From CBDBUR01 sp965209065 (GTDB taxonomy: Bacteria; Pseudomonadota; Alphaproteobacteria; JAPOUT01; G958296285), in the NCBI GenBank assembly GCA_965209065.1, contig OZ242373.1:558001-622000 (forward strand): a stretch of DNA of 64,000 nt, written 5' to 3'. Below are positions 51,325 through 59,546 of this stretch, piece by piece. Made by a program: the position numbers and the translations under genes. Under the pieces are notes generated by a model that saw nothing but the letters and a program-made list of their open reading frames with translations, did not search any database and had not been told where the DNA came from. How positions within the stretch are numbered: the first letter of the stretch is position 1; each line of letters opens with the position of its first letter.

Positions 51325-51345
51325 ATGTTGAAATAGATGTTGAAA
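51322..51345 (+). repeat. 12-bp tandem duplication at the pccB/pccA junction
   Basis: TAGATGTTGAAA occurs twice in a row (51322-51333 and 51334-51345). The first copy holds the pccB stop and a minicistron ATG TTG AAA TAG (MLK); the second copy holds that TAG and the true pccA start. Confidence 0.9.
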
Positions 51346-53364
51346 AAAATTCTCATAGCCAATCGCGGCGAAATAGCTTGCCGAATTATGCGAACCGCGA
51401 AGCGCCTCGGCATTGAAACGGTTGCGGTTTATTCGGAGGCTGACGCTCAGGCGCTACACGTGCAGATGGCAGATGAGGCGGTTTTTCTAGGACCTCCGCC
51501 GGCGAGTCAATCCTATCTTTTGGCGGATAAAATTTTGGAAGCCGCGAAGCAAACCGGTGCGGATTCCATTCACCCGGGCTATGGCTTTTTGTCCGAGAAC
51601 ACGGGCTTCTCGCAAAAGGCGGCGCAGGCAGGCATTACATTCATCGGTCCCAACGCGAAGGCGATAGAGCTGATGGGGGATAAAATCATCTCCAAGCAGA
51701 TAGCGGCGGACGCGGGCGTGAATACGATTCCCGGCTACAAAGATGAGATTAAAGACGAGGCGCGTGCGTTAGAGATAGCGCGCGATGTTGGTTTTCCAGT
51801 GATGATAAAGGCGGCGGCAGGCGGCGGCGGCAAGGGCATGCGTGTCGCTTACAACGAGCAGGATTTGCGCGAAGGCTTTGGCGCGGCGGGGCGCGAGGCG
51901 AAGGCTTCTTTTGGCGATGACCGCGTTTTCATTGAAAAGTTCATAGAGAGTCCGCGCCACATTGAAATTCAGGTGCTTTGTGATAAGCATGGGCAGGGGG
52001 TTTATCTCGCTGAGCGTGAGTGTTCGGTGCAAAGGCGCAACCAAAAAGTTATTGAGGAAGCGCCGAGTTCTTTTTTGACTCCTGAGATTCGTGCGCAGAT
52101 GGGCGAGCAGTCTTTATTGCTTGCCAAGGCGGTTGGCTATGACAGCGCGGGCACGGTGGAATTTGTTATGGGACAAGACCAAAAATTTTATTTCCTTGAG
52201 ATGAATACGCGGCTACAGGTAGAGCACCCCGTTACCGAATATATCACCGGGCTAGATTTGGTAGAGGAGATGATTCTGATTGCGGCGGGAGAAAAATTGC
52301 GCTATCAGCAAGCGGATATAAAAATCAAGGGCTGGGCTTTTGAATCGCGGCTTTATTCTGAAGACCCCGAAAATGAGTTTATGCCTTCCACCGGGCGGTT
52401 ATCGTGGTTTCGCCCGCACGAGATGGTGGAGACCGACCCGAACATTCGCTTAGATAGTGGCGTAGAGGAAGGCGACAGCATTTCTATGTTTTATGACCCG
52501 ATGATAGCGAAGCTCATCACCTATGGGGATAATCGCAAAGAGGCTATCAATAAGATGGTTCGTGTGTTGGATAGTTTTCGTTTAGAGGGGGTTCGGCATA
52601 ATTTACAATTTTTAAGTGCGATTTTTAATCACCCTCGCTTTATTGACGGCGATATTGATACAGGCTTTATCGCTCAAGAGTGGCGCGATGGTTTCAAGGG
52701 TGCGCACCTCAGCGAGCGCGGATATAAAATATGTTATAGCGTTGGTTTGTTTATTTACCAGAAGTATCGGCAGCGCGCGCGTGCTATTCCGGGTGGCGCG
52801 CGTGTGCCGAGCATTTTTCCACGAACGCGGCTCATTGCTCGCGTTGATGACGGGCACCAAATGAAATTGTTTGATGTCGATTATAACTGGCTGAATGATA
52901 GCGAACTTCATATTAAGCAAGATGATTTAGATTTTTCGGTGGTTAGCTCTAGCTGGCGTTCGGGGGATAAGTTCTGGCAAGGCTCGGTTGATGGCAAGGA
53001 GATTATTTTACAAATACAAAGAACGGCAGGCGGGTTGCAGCTTTTTTATCACGGCGCGCGCGTGAATATCCACTTGCGGACGAAGTCTGCAGATGGAATT
53101 GCTTCTCAATTACCCGACCGCCAAGACGTTAGCGATGACACGGAACTTCTATGCCCTATGCCGGGGCAGATAACGCTAGTTTATGTTAAAGAGGGAGATG
53201 TTGTCGGCAAGGGTCAGCCTCTACTCATTATCGAGGCGATGAAAATGGAAAACATTTTGCGCGCCGAAAATCAAGTGAAGGTTAAGAAGATTCTATGTCA
53301 AGCGGGTCAAAATGTTGGCTTTGAAGATTTGCTAATGGAATTTGAAATAGAGTCGAAAAACTAG
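51337..53364 (+). CDS. pccA: Propionyl-CoA carboxylase alpha subunit (biotin carboxylase and carrier)
   Basis: A 675-residue protein that carboxylates its own biotin with bicarbonate and ATP for transfer by PccB. The biotin carboxylase part (about residues 1-450) has the ATP-grasp motif KAAAGGGGKGMR and the EMNTRLQVEHPVTE segment. A middle BT domain follows, then a C-terminal biotinyl domain with AMKM at 634-637 (biotin on Lys636). No ribosome binding site is visible before the ATG; a three-codon minicistron sits directly upstream, and a start-region duplication marks the junction. Its 3' end overlaps the convergent lipB by 83 nt. Confidence 0.95.
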   Translation: MLKKILIANRGEIACRIMRTAKRLGIETVAVYSEADAQALHVQMADEAVFLGPPPASQSYLLADKILEAAKQTGADSIHPGYGFLSENTGFSQKAAQAGITFIGPNAKAIELMGDKIISKQIAADAGVNTIPGYKDEIKDEARALEIARDVGFPVMIKAAAGGGGKGMRVAYNEQDLREGFGAAGREAKASFGDDRVFIEKFIESPRHIEIQVLCDKHGQGVYLAERECSVQRRNQKVIEEAPSSFLTPEIRAQMGEQSLLLAKAVGYDSAGTVEFVMGQDQKFYFLEMNTRLQVEHPVTEYITGLDLVEEMILIAAGEKLRYQQADIKIKGWAFESRLYSEDPENEFMPSTGRLSWFRPHEMVETDPNIRLDSGVEEGDSISMFYDPMIAKLITYGDNRKEAINKMVRVLDSFRLEGVRHNLQFLSAIFNHPRFIDGDIDTGFIAQEWRDGFKGAHLSERGYKICYSVGLFIYQKYRQRARAIPGGARVPSIFPRTRLIARVDDGHQMKLFDVDYNWLNDSELHIKQDDLDFSVVSSSWRSGDKFWQGSVDGKEIILQIQRTAGGLQLFYHGARVNIHLRTKSADGIASQLPDRQDVSDDTELLCPMPGQITLVYVKEGDVVGKGQPLLIIEAMKMENILRAENQVKVKKILCQAGQNVGFEDLLMEFEIESKN

Positions 53365-53980
53365 TTTTAAGCGCTTCATCAAACTGCGCGATAGAAATGT
53401 CGTGTCCGCATGCGGCGATGCTGGTAATGCCTTTATCTTTAATACCGCACGGGATAATGCCTTGATAATGGGTAAGGTCTGGGTTGATATTAACCGCGAT
53501 GCCGTGCGTGCTAATCCAATGGCGTAGCTGGATGCCCATCGCGGCTATTTTTTCATCGCCGACCCAAAGCCCAATATTGTTCTTATCAGCTTTTGCCTCA
53601 ATATCAAAATGGGCGAGGGCAGCGCAGACCCAAGCCTCGAGCGCACGAATGAATGCGCGCACGTCCTTGCGGTGTCGGCGCAAATCTAGGATAAGATAAA
53701 TGACGCGCTGCCCCGGTCCGTGATAGGTCATTTTTCCGCCGCGCTTCGTTTTATAGACGGGCAAGGCTGCCTGAGGCAGTTCTTGACTTAAAACCTCCGC
53801 CTCTATATTTGCCGAAACGCCCGCCGTCCAGAGCGGAGGATGTTCTAAAAGCCAAACGCTCTCTTTATTTTGTCCATTTTTTACTTGCGTGTAAAGTTTT
53901 TCCATCGCAAGCATAGCTTGTGGATATTCAATTAAACCACTAGAAATAAACCAATTTATATGAGTTTCTTTATTTAACAT
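53282..53980 (-). CDS. lipB: Octanoyltransferase (lipoate synthesis)
   Basis: This enzyme moves octanoyl groups from acyl carrier protein to lipoyl domains, the step before LipA. The 232-residue protein has the RGGKMTYHGPGQ motif (near residues 88-99), the Lys in KIAAMGIQ and the catalytic Cys in GIIPCGIKDKGITS. The C-terminal 27 or so residues are encoded within the 83-nt antisense overlap with pccA and lie beyond the catalytic core, so they may have been gained by loss of an earlier stop. A T-rich spacer separates its start from the divergent siroheme gene. Confidence 0.93.
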   Translation of the reverse strand: MLNKETHINWFISSGLIEYPQAMLAMEKLYTQVKNGQNKESVWLLEHPPLWTAGVSANIEAEVLSQELPQAALPVYKTKRGGKMTYHGPGQRVIYLILDLRRHRKDVRAFIRALEAWVCAALAHFDIEAKADKNNIGLWVGDEKIAAMGIQLRHWISTHGIAVNINPDLTHYQGIIPCGIKDKGITSIAACGHDISIAQFDEALKTSFSTLFQIPLANLQSQHFDPLDIESS

Positions 53981-54052
53981 AATAGTTGTGTTATTTAATC
54001 AAAAATACATATTTTATTTGCATTTTATAGTTGAAAGTGCCAAGATTCCCCT

Positions 54053-54541
54053 ATGCTACCAATAGTTCTTAATATAGAGAAGCAGAAATATGTCGTGCTT
54101 GGCGAAGGCGAGGCTTTCCAGCGCAGGCGAGAGCTTCTGTCTCAAGCAGGGTGCGATTTTCTAACGAACCCTAAGGCTATCCCGGCGAGGAGCATTGTTT
54201 TCATCGCAGGGCTGGAGAGGGAAGAGTCAGAGCGGCTTTATCAAGCCGCGCGCTTGGCGGGAGCTTTGGTGAATACAGAGGATATTCCTCCTTTGTGTGA
54301 TTTTCACATGCCGGCGCAAGTTCGGCGGGGCGATTTGCTACTGACGGTTTCCACTGGGGGCAATGCGCCGTCTTTGTCGCGCATTCTCAAGGAGCATCTC
54401 GCCGCGCAGTTTGGCGTAGAGTGGGAGGGCAGGCTCAAACGCTTAGCCGATAAGCGCAAGAGCTGGCGCACCGAAGGCAAAACACCAAAAGAAATCTCAG
54501 CCGCCGCGATGCGCTTTGTGGAGCAAGAAAAATGGCTATAG
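54053..54541 (+). CDS. Precorrin-2 dehydrogenase-type protein (CysG N-terminal/Met8-like, short)
   Basis: A 162-residue protein matching the NAD-binding part of siroheme synthase: LPIVLNIEKQKYVVLGEGEAFQRR at the start, then VNTEDIPPLCDFHMPAQVRRGDLLLTVSTGGNAPSLSR. It probably oxidises precorrin-2 to sirohydrochlorin and may insert iron, providing siroheme for sulfite reductase. The methyltransferase half of CysG is absent. GEGEAF replaces the usual glycine-rich GGGxVAxRK loop; this is a slight departure. The next gene, an APS reductase, overlaps its end by 10 nt and belongs to the same sulfate assimilation pathway. Confidence 0.88.
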   Translation: MLPIVLNIEKQKYVVLGEGEAFQRRRELLSQAGCDFLTNPKAIPARSIVFIAGLEREESERLYQAARLAGALVNTEDIPPLCDFHMPAQVRRGDLLLTVSTGGNAPSLSRILKEHLAAQFGVEWEGRLKRLADKRKSWRTEGKTPKEISAAAMRFVEQEKWL

Positions 54542-55287
54542 CCACGCAAGAAAAAGAGAGCCACCCCTATTTGGCGAAACTAGCCCAGCTCCGCGCGAGC
54601 TGGGAGGGCATTGAAGGCGAAGCGCTCATCACCAAAGCGATAGAGGAATTTGGCGAGCGCCTCGCGATGACTTGTTCTTTTGGCTCGGAGTCGGTTGTAG
54701 AATTACATATGCTTTCGCGAATAAGTCCTTCAACAAAAGTTGTTTTTTTGGATACAGGCAAGCTGTTCGGCGAGACTTTGCGTTATCGTGATTTGTTGGC
54801 GGAGAAGCTCAAGCTGACGAATATCCAAACGATGAACCCCGACCCTGCCGACACCCAGCGGCTTGACCCGAAGGGCAGGCTTTGGAGTGAGACGCCCGAC
54901 TTGTGCTGTCATTTTCGTAAAACCTTACCGCAAGAAAGGGCGCTTGAGGGCGTTGATGCCATTATCACCGGGCGCAAGCGGTTTCAGACGGCGTTAAGGC
55001 AAAATATGCCTTTTGTCGATTTGGTGCAGAAGCCTGAAAGCTTCGAGGGTCTGCGCTGGACGATTAACCCGCTTGCCGCTTGGAGTCTAGAGCAGATAGA
55101 GGGTTATATCCAAGAGCACGAACTCCCGGTTCATCCTTTAGTGAAAGAGGGATTTTTGTCTATCGGCTGCATGCCGTGCACCGAGCGCACGAGCAAAGAA
55201 CGCTACCGCGAAGGACGCTGGGCGGGGCGCGATAAAGAGGAATGTGGCATTCATCAGAACTCCTTTTCTGACGGAGCAGGGATTTAG
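54532..55287 (+). CDS. cysH: Assimilatory adenylylsulfate (APS) reductase
   Basis: A 251-residue thioredoxin-dependent reductase of activated sulfate to sulfite. The four cysteines that bind a [4Fe-4S] cluster are Cys125, Cys126, Cys213 and Cys216 (CC and CxxC). The catalytic cysteine is Cys238 in ECGIH. The cluster cysteines mark it as the APS-using type rather than the PAPS-using enzyme of E. coli. It overlaps the siroheme gene by 10 nt; sulfite reductase is not in this window. A weak hairpin follows before the tRNA. Confidence 0.94.
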   Translation: MAIATQEKESHPYLAKLAQLRASWEGIEGEALITKAIEEFGERLAMTCSFGSESVVELHMLSRISPSTKVVFLDTGKLFGETLRYRDLLAEKLKLTNIQTMNPDPADTQRLDPKGRLWSETPDLCCHFRKTLPQERALEGVDAIITGRKRFQTALRQNMPFVDLVQKPESFEGLRWTINPLAAWSLEQIEGYIQEHELPVHPLVKEGFLSIGCMPCTERTSKERYREGRWAGRDKEECGIHQNSFSDGAGI

Positions 55288-55305
55288 TTTTTATTAACTT
55301 CTAAA

Positions 55306-55329
55306 GGGTTATTATAGTTAAAGTAACCC
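55306..55329 (+). terminator. Possible terminator after cysH
   Basis: GGGTTA (55306-55311) and TAACCC (55324-55329) form a 6-bp stem with a 12-nt loop, 19 nt after the cysH stop. No clear T run follows, so it may be a weak terminator or have no function. Confidence 0.3.
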
Positions 55330-55355
55330 GTGATTCTTCTCGGCTTCTTATTGCC

Positions 55356-55388
55356 ATATTGGTGTTATATTGGTGTTATATTGGTTAA
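55356..55388. repeat. 11-bp tandem repeats upstream of tRNA-Leu
   Basis: ATATTGGTGTT occurs twice in a row (55356-55366 and 55367-55377), followed by a partial third copy, ATATTGGTTAA. The unit is one helical turn. It overlaps the probable tRNA promoter (TTGCCA at 55351 and a TTATAT -10). Confidence 0.75.
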
Positions 55389-55391
55389 TAT

Positions 55392-55479
55392 GCGGTCGTG
55401 GCGGAATTGGTAGACGCGCAGCGTTGAGGGCGCTGTGGGATAATATCCCGTGGAAGTTCAAGTCTTCTCGACCGCACCA
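55392..55479 (+). tRNA. tRNA-Leu (anticodon GAG)
   Basis: An 88-nt tRNA with a 7-bp acceptor stem GCGGTCG/CGACCGC, the D-arm GAATTGGTAGACGCG, an anticodon loop TTGAGGG (anticodon GAG), a long variable arm typical of class II tRNAs, the T-loop TTCAAGT and an encoded CCA at 55477-55479. It reads CTC and CTT leucine codons. Possible promoter in the 11-bp repeats upstream; mgtE follows. Confidence 0.97.
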
Positions 55480-55519
55480 AATTTTTGGGCGGTAGAGAAA
55501 AAGATAAAAGGAGACCGCT

Positions 55520-56908
55520 ATGTCTGAAGCAACTAACTTACTCACAGAAGATGGATCTATAAATCCTGAGACCGTTCGTCGGGTGTCGTTGAATATCCGC
55601 GCCGAGCGTTTTGATGACGTCCGCGATTTATGTAAGGAGCTACATTATGTCGATTTCGGCGACTTAATTGAAAACTTGCCTCCAGTCTATCGGCATAAAA
55701 TCGTTGAAATTATGGACAATGCCTTCGACCCGCGCGTGTGGATGGAGCTCAATGAAACCGTGCGCGATAACATCGCGGTTAAGTTAGACCCTGTTTTTAT
55801 TACACACCAAATATCTCAAATGGATTCGCACGATGCGCTCTTTCTTATTCACCATTTGCCTGAGGCAGAGCAGCAAGCAATCCTCTCTAACCAAGAGGTG
55901 CCTGACTGGGAAAAAAAGGAAATTGAGGAAAGCCTCCACTATAAAGAAGGCACCGCAGGACACGTGATGCACCATGACTTGGTGCGCTCTGACCCTAATT
56001 GGAATATCGGGCAACTCAATAAGTTTTTACACGAAGAGAAAGAAAAACTCCCCGCAAAATACCTAGAGGTTTATCTGGTTGATGAGGCAAACAAGCCTTT
56101 AGGCTCTGTGCCTTTAAGCAAAATCGCCAGTGCCGAAGAAGACGAGAAACTTATGGACATGGTCGAGGATAGACCTATTTTTATGCCGGTTGATATGAAA
56201 AATAATGAGGTGGCGTTTCGGTTTCAGAAATATCATTTATTTTCGGCGGGTGTCATCAATGAAGTGGGGGAGCTTGTCGGGCGCATCACCTCGGAGGATA
56301 TGGTCGGTATCATTTCCGATGAGGCAGAAAAAGAGGCGAAGCAGCTCGCGGGCGTGAGCGGCGATAGTATCTTTAACAATATCATTCCGGCGACACGCAA
56401 TCGGTTTAAGTGGTTGTTTGTCAATTTGTTCACCGCGATTATTGCTTCTTCGGTGATTAGCATTTTCGACGGCACGATAGAGCAGTTTGTCGCGCTTGCG
56501 GTGCTAATGCCGATTGTTGCCTCTATGGGAGGCGTGGCGGGAACGCAGACGCTCACCATCGCCGTGCGCGCGATTGCCACGCACGAGCTGCGCTCAAGCA
56601 ACCAGTTCAGCGTTGTTTATCGAGAGCTTGCCATAGGCATTTTGAACGGGCTAGGCTTTGCGGTGTTGATTGGCGCGGCGGGCGGCTTTTATGCCAATAG
56701 CATTGGAACGGGAATTATTTTAGGCGGGGCTTTAATTTTAACAATGATTGTCGCTGCTTTATCGGGCGTTATGGTTCCGGTGCTGATTGATAAATTTGGT
56801 GCTGACCCTGCGCTGTCATCGGGTGTGTTTGTTACCACGGTTACTGATGTCGTTGGCTTTGTGACTTTCTTAGGCACGGCGACTTTATTTCTTAGCTATT
56901 TGTTGTAA
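55520..56908 (+). CDS. mgtE: Magnesium transporter MgtE
   Basis: A 462-residue homodimeric Mg2+ channel of the inner membrane. It has an N-terminal helical superfamily domain (about residues 20-140), two CBS domains (about 140-270) that sense cytosolic Mg2+, and five C-terminal membrane helices with the pore motif PIVASMGGVAGTQT and a later DFGADPALSSG-like stretch (KFGADPALSSGVFVTTVTDV). Mg2+ bound to the CBS and N domains closes the channel in known members. AAGGAGA precedes the ATG. DUF1489 follows one base after its stop. Confidence 0.95.
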   Translation: MSEATNLLTEDGSINPETVRRVSLNIRAERFDDVRDLCKELHYVDFGDLIENLPPVYRHKIVEIMDNAFDPRVWMELNETVRDNIAVKLDPVFITHQISQMDSHDALFLIHHLPEAEQQAILSNQEVPDWEKKEIEESLHYKEGTAGHVMHHDLVRSDPNWNIGQLNKFLHEEKEKLPAKYLEVYLVDEANKPLGSVPLSKIASAEEDEKLMDMVEDRPIFMPVDMKNNEVAFRFQKYHLFSAGVINEVGELVGRITSEDMVGIISDEAEKEAKQLAGVSGDSIFNNIIPATRNRFKWLFVNLFTAIIASSVISIFDGTIEQFVALAVLMPIVASMGGVAGTQTLTIAVRAIATHELRSSNQFSVVYRELAIGILNGLGFAVLIGAAGGFYANSIGTGIILGGALILTMIVAALSGVMVPVLIDKFGADPALSSGVFVTTVTDVVGFVTFLGTATLFLSYLL

Positions 56909-56909
56909 G

Positions 56910-57314
56910 TTGCTCCACTTGCTTAAATTATGCGTTGGCGTTGAGACTCCACAAGCGCTTGTTAAGCTACAAAAAGGAAGAAAAGAGCTTTTTCACATCA
57001 CGCGCCATTTTCCTAAAAGGGCAGAGGAGCTATTAGACGGCGGCTCGCTTTACTGGATATTTTCAGGCTTTATTCGCGCGCGGCAAAAAATTGTCGCGCT
57101 AGAGGAGGTGTTTGAAGAGCAGGTGTTTGAAAATGAAAGTGAAAAGGGGGAGCAGCTTAAAAAGTGTAAAATTGTTTTAGGACAAAAGCTCGTTTTGACC
57201 GAAAGTCGCCCGCACAGACCCTTTCAAGGTTGGCGCTATTTTGATAACCCGCCTTTGGACTTGAAGCCAGAAAACATGCCCGCCGAATTGATTAAGGCTT
57301 TAGGGCTAGATTAG
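56910..57314 (+). CDS. DUF1489-family protein
   Basis: A 134-residue protein matching the alphaproteobacterial DUF1489 family: LHLLKLCVGVETPQAL at the start, then HITRHFPKRAEELLDGGSLYWIFSGFIRARQKI and RPHRPFQGWRY. The function is unknown. The start is TTG at 56910, one base after the mgtE stop; it begins exactly where family members begin, so an unusual start codon is likely. It converges with moaC, with a 6-nt gap. Confidence 0.88.
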   Translation: MLHLLKLCVGVETPQALVKLQKGRKELFHITRHFPKRAEELLDGGSLYWIFSGFIRARQKIVALEEVFEEQVFENESEKGEQLKKCKIVLGQKLVLTESRPHRPFQGWRYFDNPPLDLKPENMPAELIKALGLD

Positions 57315-57320
57315 CTTGAA

Positions 57321-57800
57321 CTATAATCCCCCGAACTTATAGTTCCCTGATTTGCCGCCGGTTTTTTCAAGCAAGCGCGTGGCTTCAATCACCATTCCCT
57401 TATCAAGCGCCTTCGCCATATCGTAAATTGTTAAAGCGGCGATGCTTGCGGCAGTTAAGGCTTCCATCTCCACGCCGGTGCGGTCAAAAGCCTCGACGCG
57501 CGCGTGAATGATAATCTCCGTTTCCTTTAGCTCTAGCTCCACCGCGATAGACGTTAGCGCAAGCGGGTGGCATAGGGGGATAAGCTCGGCGGTCTTTTTC
57601 GCCGCCATAATGCCAGCGAGGCGCGCGGTCTCAAGCACATTGCCCTTTTTGTTGTTGCCTGCCTTTATCGCGGACAGGGTTTCGGCTTTCACCTTTACCC
57701 TAGATTGCGCCAGCGCGGTGCGTTTGCTGGCGGCTTTGCTTGAAACATCAACCATACGCGCCTCACCTTTTTTATTGATGTGGGTTAAATCTTTACTCAT
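57321..57800 (-). CDS. moaC: Cyclic pyranopterin monophosphate synthase
   Basis: The partner of MoaA; it rearranges the 3',8-cyclised GTP to cyclic pyranopterin monophosphate. The 159-residue protein has MVDVSSKAASKRTA, the AAKKTAELIPLCHPL active-site stretch and the EMEALTAASIAALTIYDMAKA motif. It lies at the end of the trp operon, with a 4-nt overlap with trpC, an arrangement common in alphaproteobacteria (often followed by moeA, which is not here). Confidence 0.96.
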   Translation of the reverse strand: MSKDLTHINKKGEARMVDVSSKAASKRTALAQSRVKVKAETLSAIKAGNNKKGNVLETARLAGIMAAKKTAELIPLCHPLALTSIAVELELKETEIIIHARVEAFDRTGVEMEALTAASIAALTIYDMAKALDKGMVIEATRLLEKTGGKSGNYKFGGL

Positions 57801-58570
57801 AGTAGCTCCTTGAGTGCGGTTTTGACATTGGCTTGTTTCATCAAGCTCTCGCCAATTAAAAATGCGTGAATGCCTAGTTTAGCCATCGCGGTTATGTCTG
57901 CTTTGGTGTGAATGCCACTTTCACAAACAACAACTTTATCTTCAGGCACGAGAGGCGATAGCTCACGCGTGGTCGATAAAGCCGTATCAAAAGTGCGTAA
58001 ATCACGATTATTGATGCCAATGAGCTTGGTGTTAAGCGTCAAAGCCATTTCTAACTCGGCTTCATTATGAACCTCAGGCAAAACATCAAGCTGCCATTCT
58101 TTAGCCGCGAGAGCCAGCTCTTGCGCTTGCGTTTGCTCCAAGCTCGCCATAATGAGCAAAATAGCATCAGCGCCCAGCGCGCGCGCTTTCACCACTTGCC
58201 AAATATCGTAAAAGAAATCCTTTTGTAAAACCGGCAGAGAACAAGAGGCGCGCGCTTGTTTAAGATAACCCTCTGCGCCTTGAAAAAAACGGCTATCGGT
58301 CAAGACCGAAAGACAAGCCGCGCCACCGCCTTCACAGGCTTGGGCGAGAAGCTCGGGGTCAAAGTCGTGGCGGATAAGCCCGCGCGAGGGGGACGCCTTC
58401 TTTAGCTCAGCGATAATGTTTATTCCCTCTTTTTCTAAAGCCGCAGCAAAGCCGCGCGGGGCGGGCTTGTTGCGCGCGCGCGCCTCCAACTCCGCCAAAG
58501 TTTCCTTGCCTTTGCCTTCGGCGATTTCCGTTTGCTTGTGCGCTTTGATGGTTTCTAATATGTCAGGCAT
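57797..58570 (-). CDS. trpC: Indole-3-glycerol phosphate synthase
   Basis: A 257-residue TIM-barrel enzyme of tryptophan synthesis that closes the indole ring. IAELKKASPSRGLIRHDFDP holds the substrate-binding lysine, followed by VLQKDFFYDIWQV, INNRDLRTF and VCESGIHTKADI. It is stand-alone, not fused to TrpF. It overlaps trpD by 8 nt and moaC by 4 nt. Confidence 0.96.
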   Translation of the reverse strand: MPDILETIKAHKQTEIAEGKGKETLAELEARARNKPAPRGFAAALEKEGINIIAELKKASPSRGLIRHDFDPELLAQACEGGGAACLSVLTDSRFFQGAEGYLKQARASCSLPVLQKDFFYDIWQVVKARALGADAILLIMASLEQTQAQELALAAKEWQLDVLPEVHNEAELEMALTLNTKLIGINNRDLRTFDTALSTTRELSPLVPEDKVVVCESGIHTKADITAMAKLGIHAFLIGESLMKQANVKTALKELL

Positions 58571-59546
58571 AAGCTATCCACTTTTTCAGTAGGGCGGAGG
58601 CGCGGTTATCAAGCGAATCCCTCGCGAGCGCTAAACCTTCTTCCATTGTTTTCACCTTGTCCGCCACGATAAGCGCCGCCGCGCTATTGAGCAGAACAAT
58701 ATTGCGATAGGCACTCGGCTCGCCGCGCAGAAGAGCTTGAAAGGCACGTTTGTTTTGCTCGGGCGCACCGCCCTTGAGCGCGTCAAGGCTAACGAGCTCG
58801 AAGCCATAGTCTTCGGGATTGAGCTCAAACACTTTTATCTCTCCTTGCTCTAGCTCAGCGATAGTCGTGGTGGTGGTGAGGGTTATCTCGTCCATTCCGT
58901 CCTTGCCGCAGACAACCCAAACCTTACGAGAGCCGAGCTCGCCGAGCGTGCGCGCAAGCGGCTCCACCCATTTCGTGTCGAAAACGCCAACGAGCTGCCG
59001 CTTCACCCCCGCAGGATTACACAAGGGACCGAGCAAATTGAAAATTGTGCGAAACCCCAACGCTTGCCGCACGGGCGCCACATATTTCATCGCTTCGTGG
59101 TGGAGAGGCGCAAACATAAAGCCGATGCCTAAATCCTTGATTGTGGCTTCGGGGTTTTCGAGATTGACGCCAAGCTGCTCGAGCAAATCGGCAGCACCCG
59201 AGCGCGAGGACTGCGCGCGATTGCCATGCTTCGCCACGACAACACCGCTCGCCGCCACAACAAGGGCTACCGCAGTGGATATATTCAAGGTGGCATGCAT
59301 ATCGCCCCCAGTGCCGCAGACATCAATCGCCGTTTCGGGCGCATCAATCCGCTTCATTTTCTCGCGCATTATTTTAGCCGCAGCCGTGAGGTCTTCCACC
59401 TTTTCGCCTTGAGTGTGAAGTGCGGTTAAAAAATCGGCAATCTTATTGGGTTTGACTTCGCTTGACAGAATAGAGCGAAAGGCCTCCTCCATATTTTCGG
59501 GATGTTCGCCGCGCATAAGCGCCGAGAGAGTTAATTCGAAGCTCAT
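58563..59546 (-). CDS. trpD: Anthranilate phosphoribosyltransferase
   Basis: A 327-residue enzyme that joins anthranilate to PRPP. The PRPP-binding CGTGGD motif, the KHGNRAQSSRSGAADLLEQLG motif and the FNLLGPLCNPA motif are present. It is not fused to TrpG. Starts and stops overlap trpG (4 nt) and trpC (8 nt), so the operon is translationally coupled. Confidence 0.96.
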   Translation of the reverse strand: MSFELTLSALMRGEHPENMEEAFRSILSSEVKPNKIADFLTALHTQGEKVEDLTAAAKIMREKMKRIDAPETAIDVCGTGGDMHATLNISTAVALVVAASGVVVAKHGNRAQSSRSGAADLLEQLGVNLENPEATIKDLGIGFMFAPLHHEAMKYVAPVRQALGFRTIFNLLGPLCNPAGVKRQLVGVFDTKWVEPLARTLGELGSRKVWVVCGKDGMDEITLTTTTTIAELEQGEIKVFELNPEDYGFELVSLDALKGGAPEQNKRAFQALLRGEPSAYRNIVLLNSAAALIVADKVKTMEEGLALARDSLDNRASALLKKWIAYA

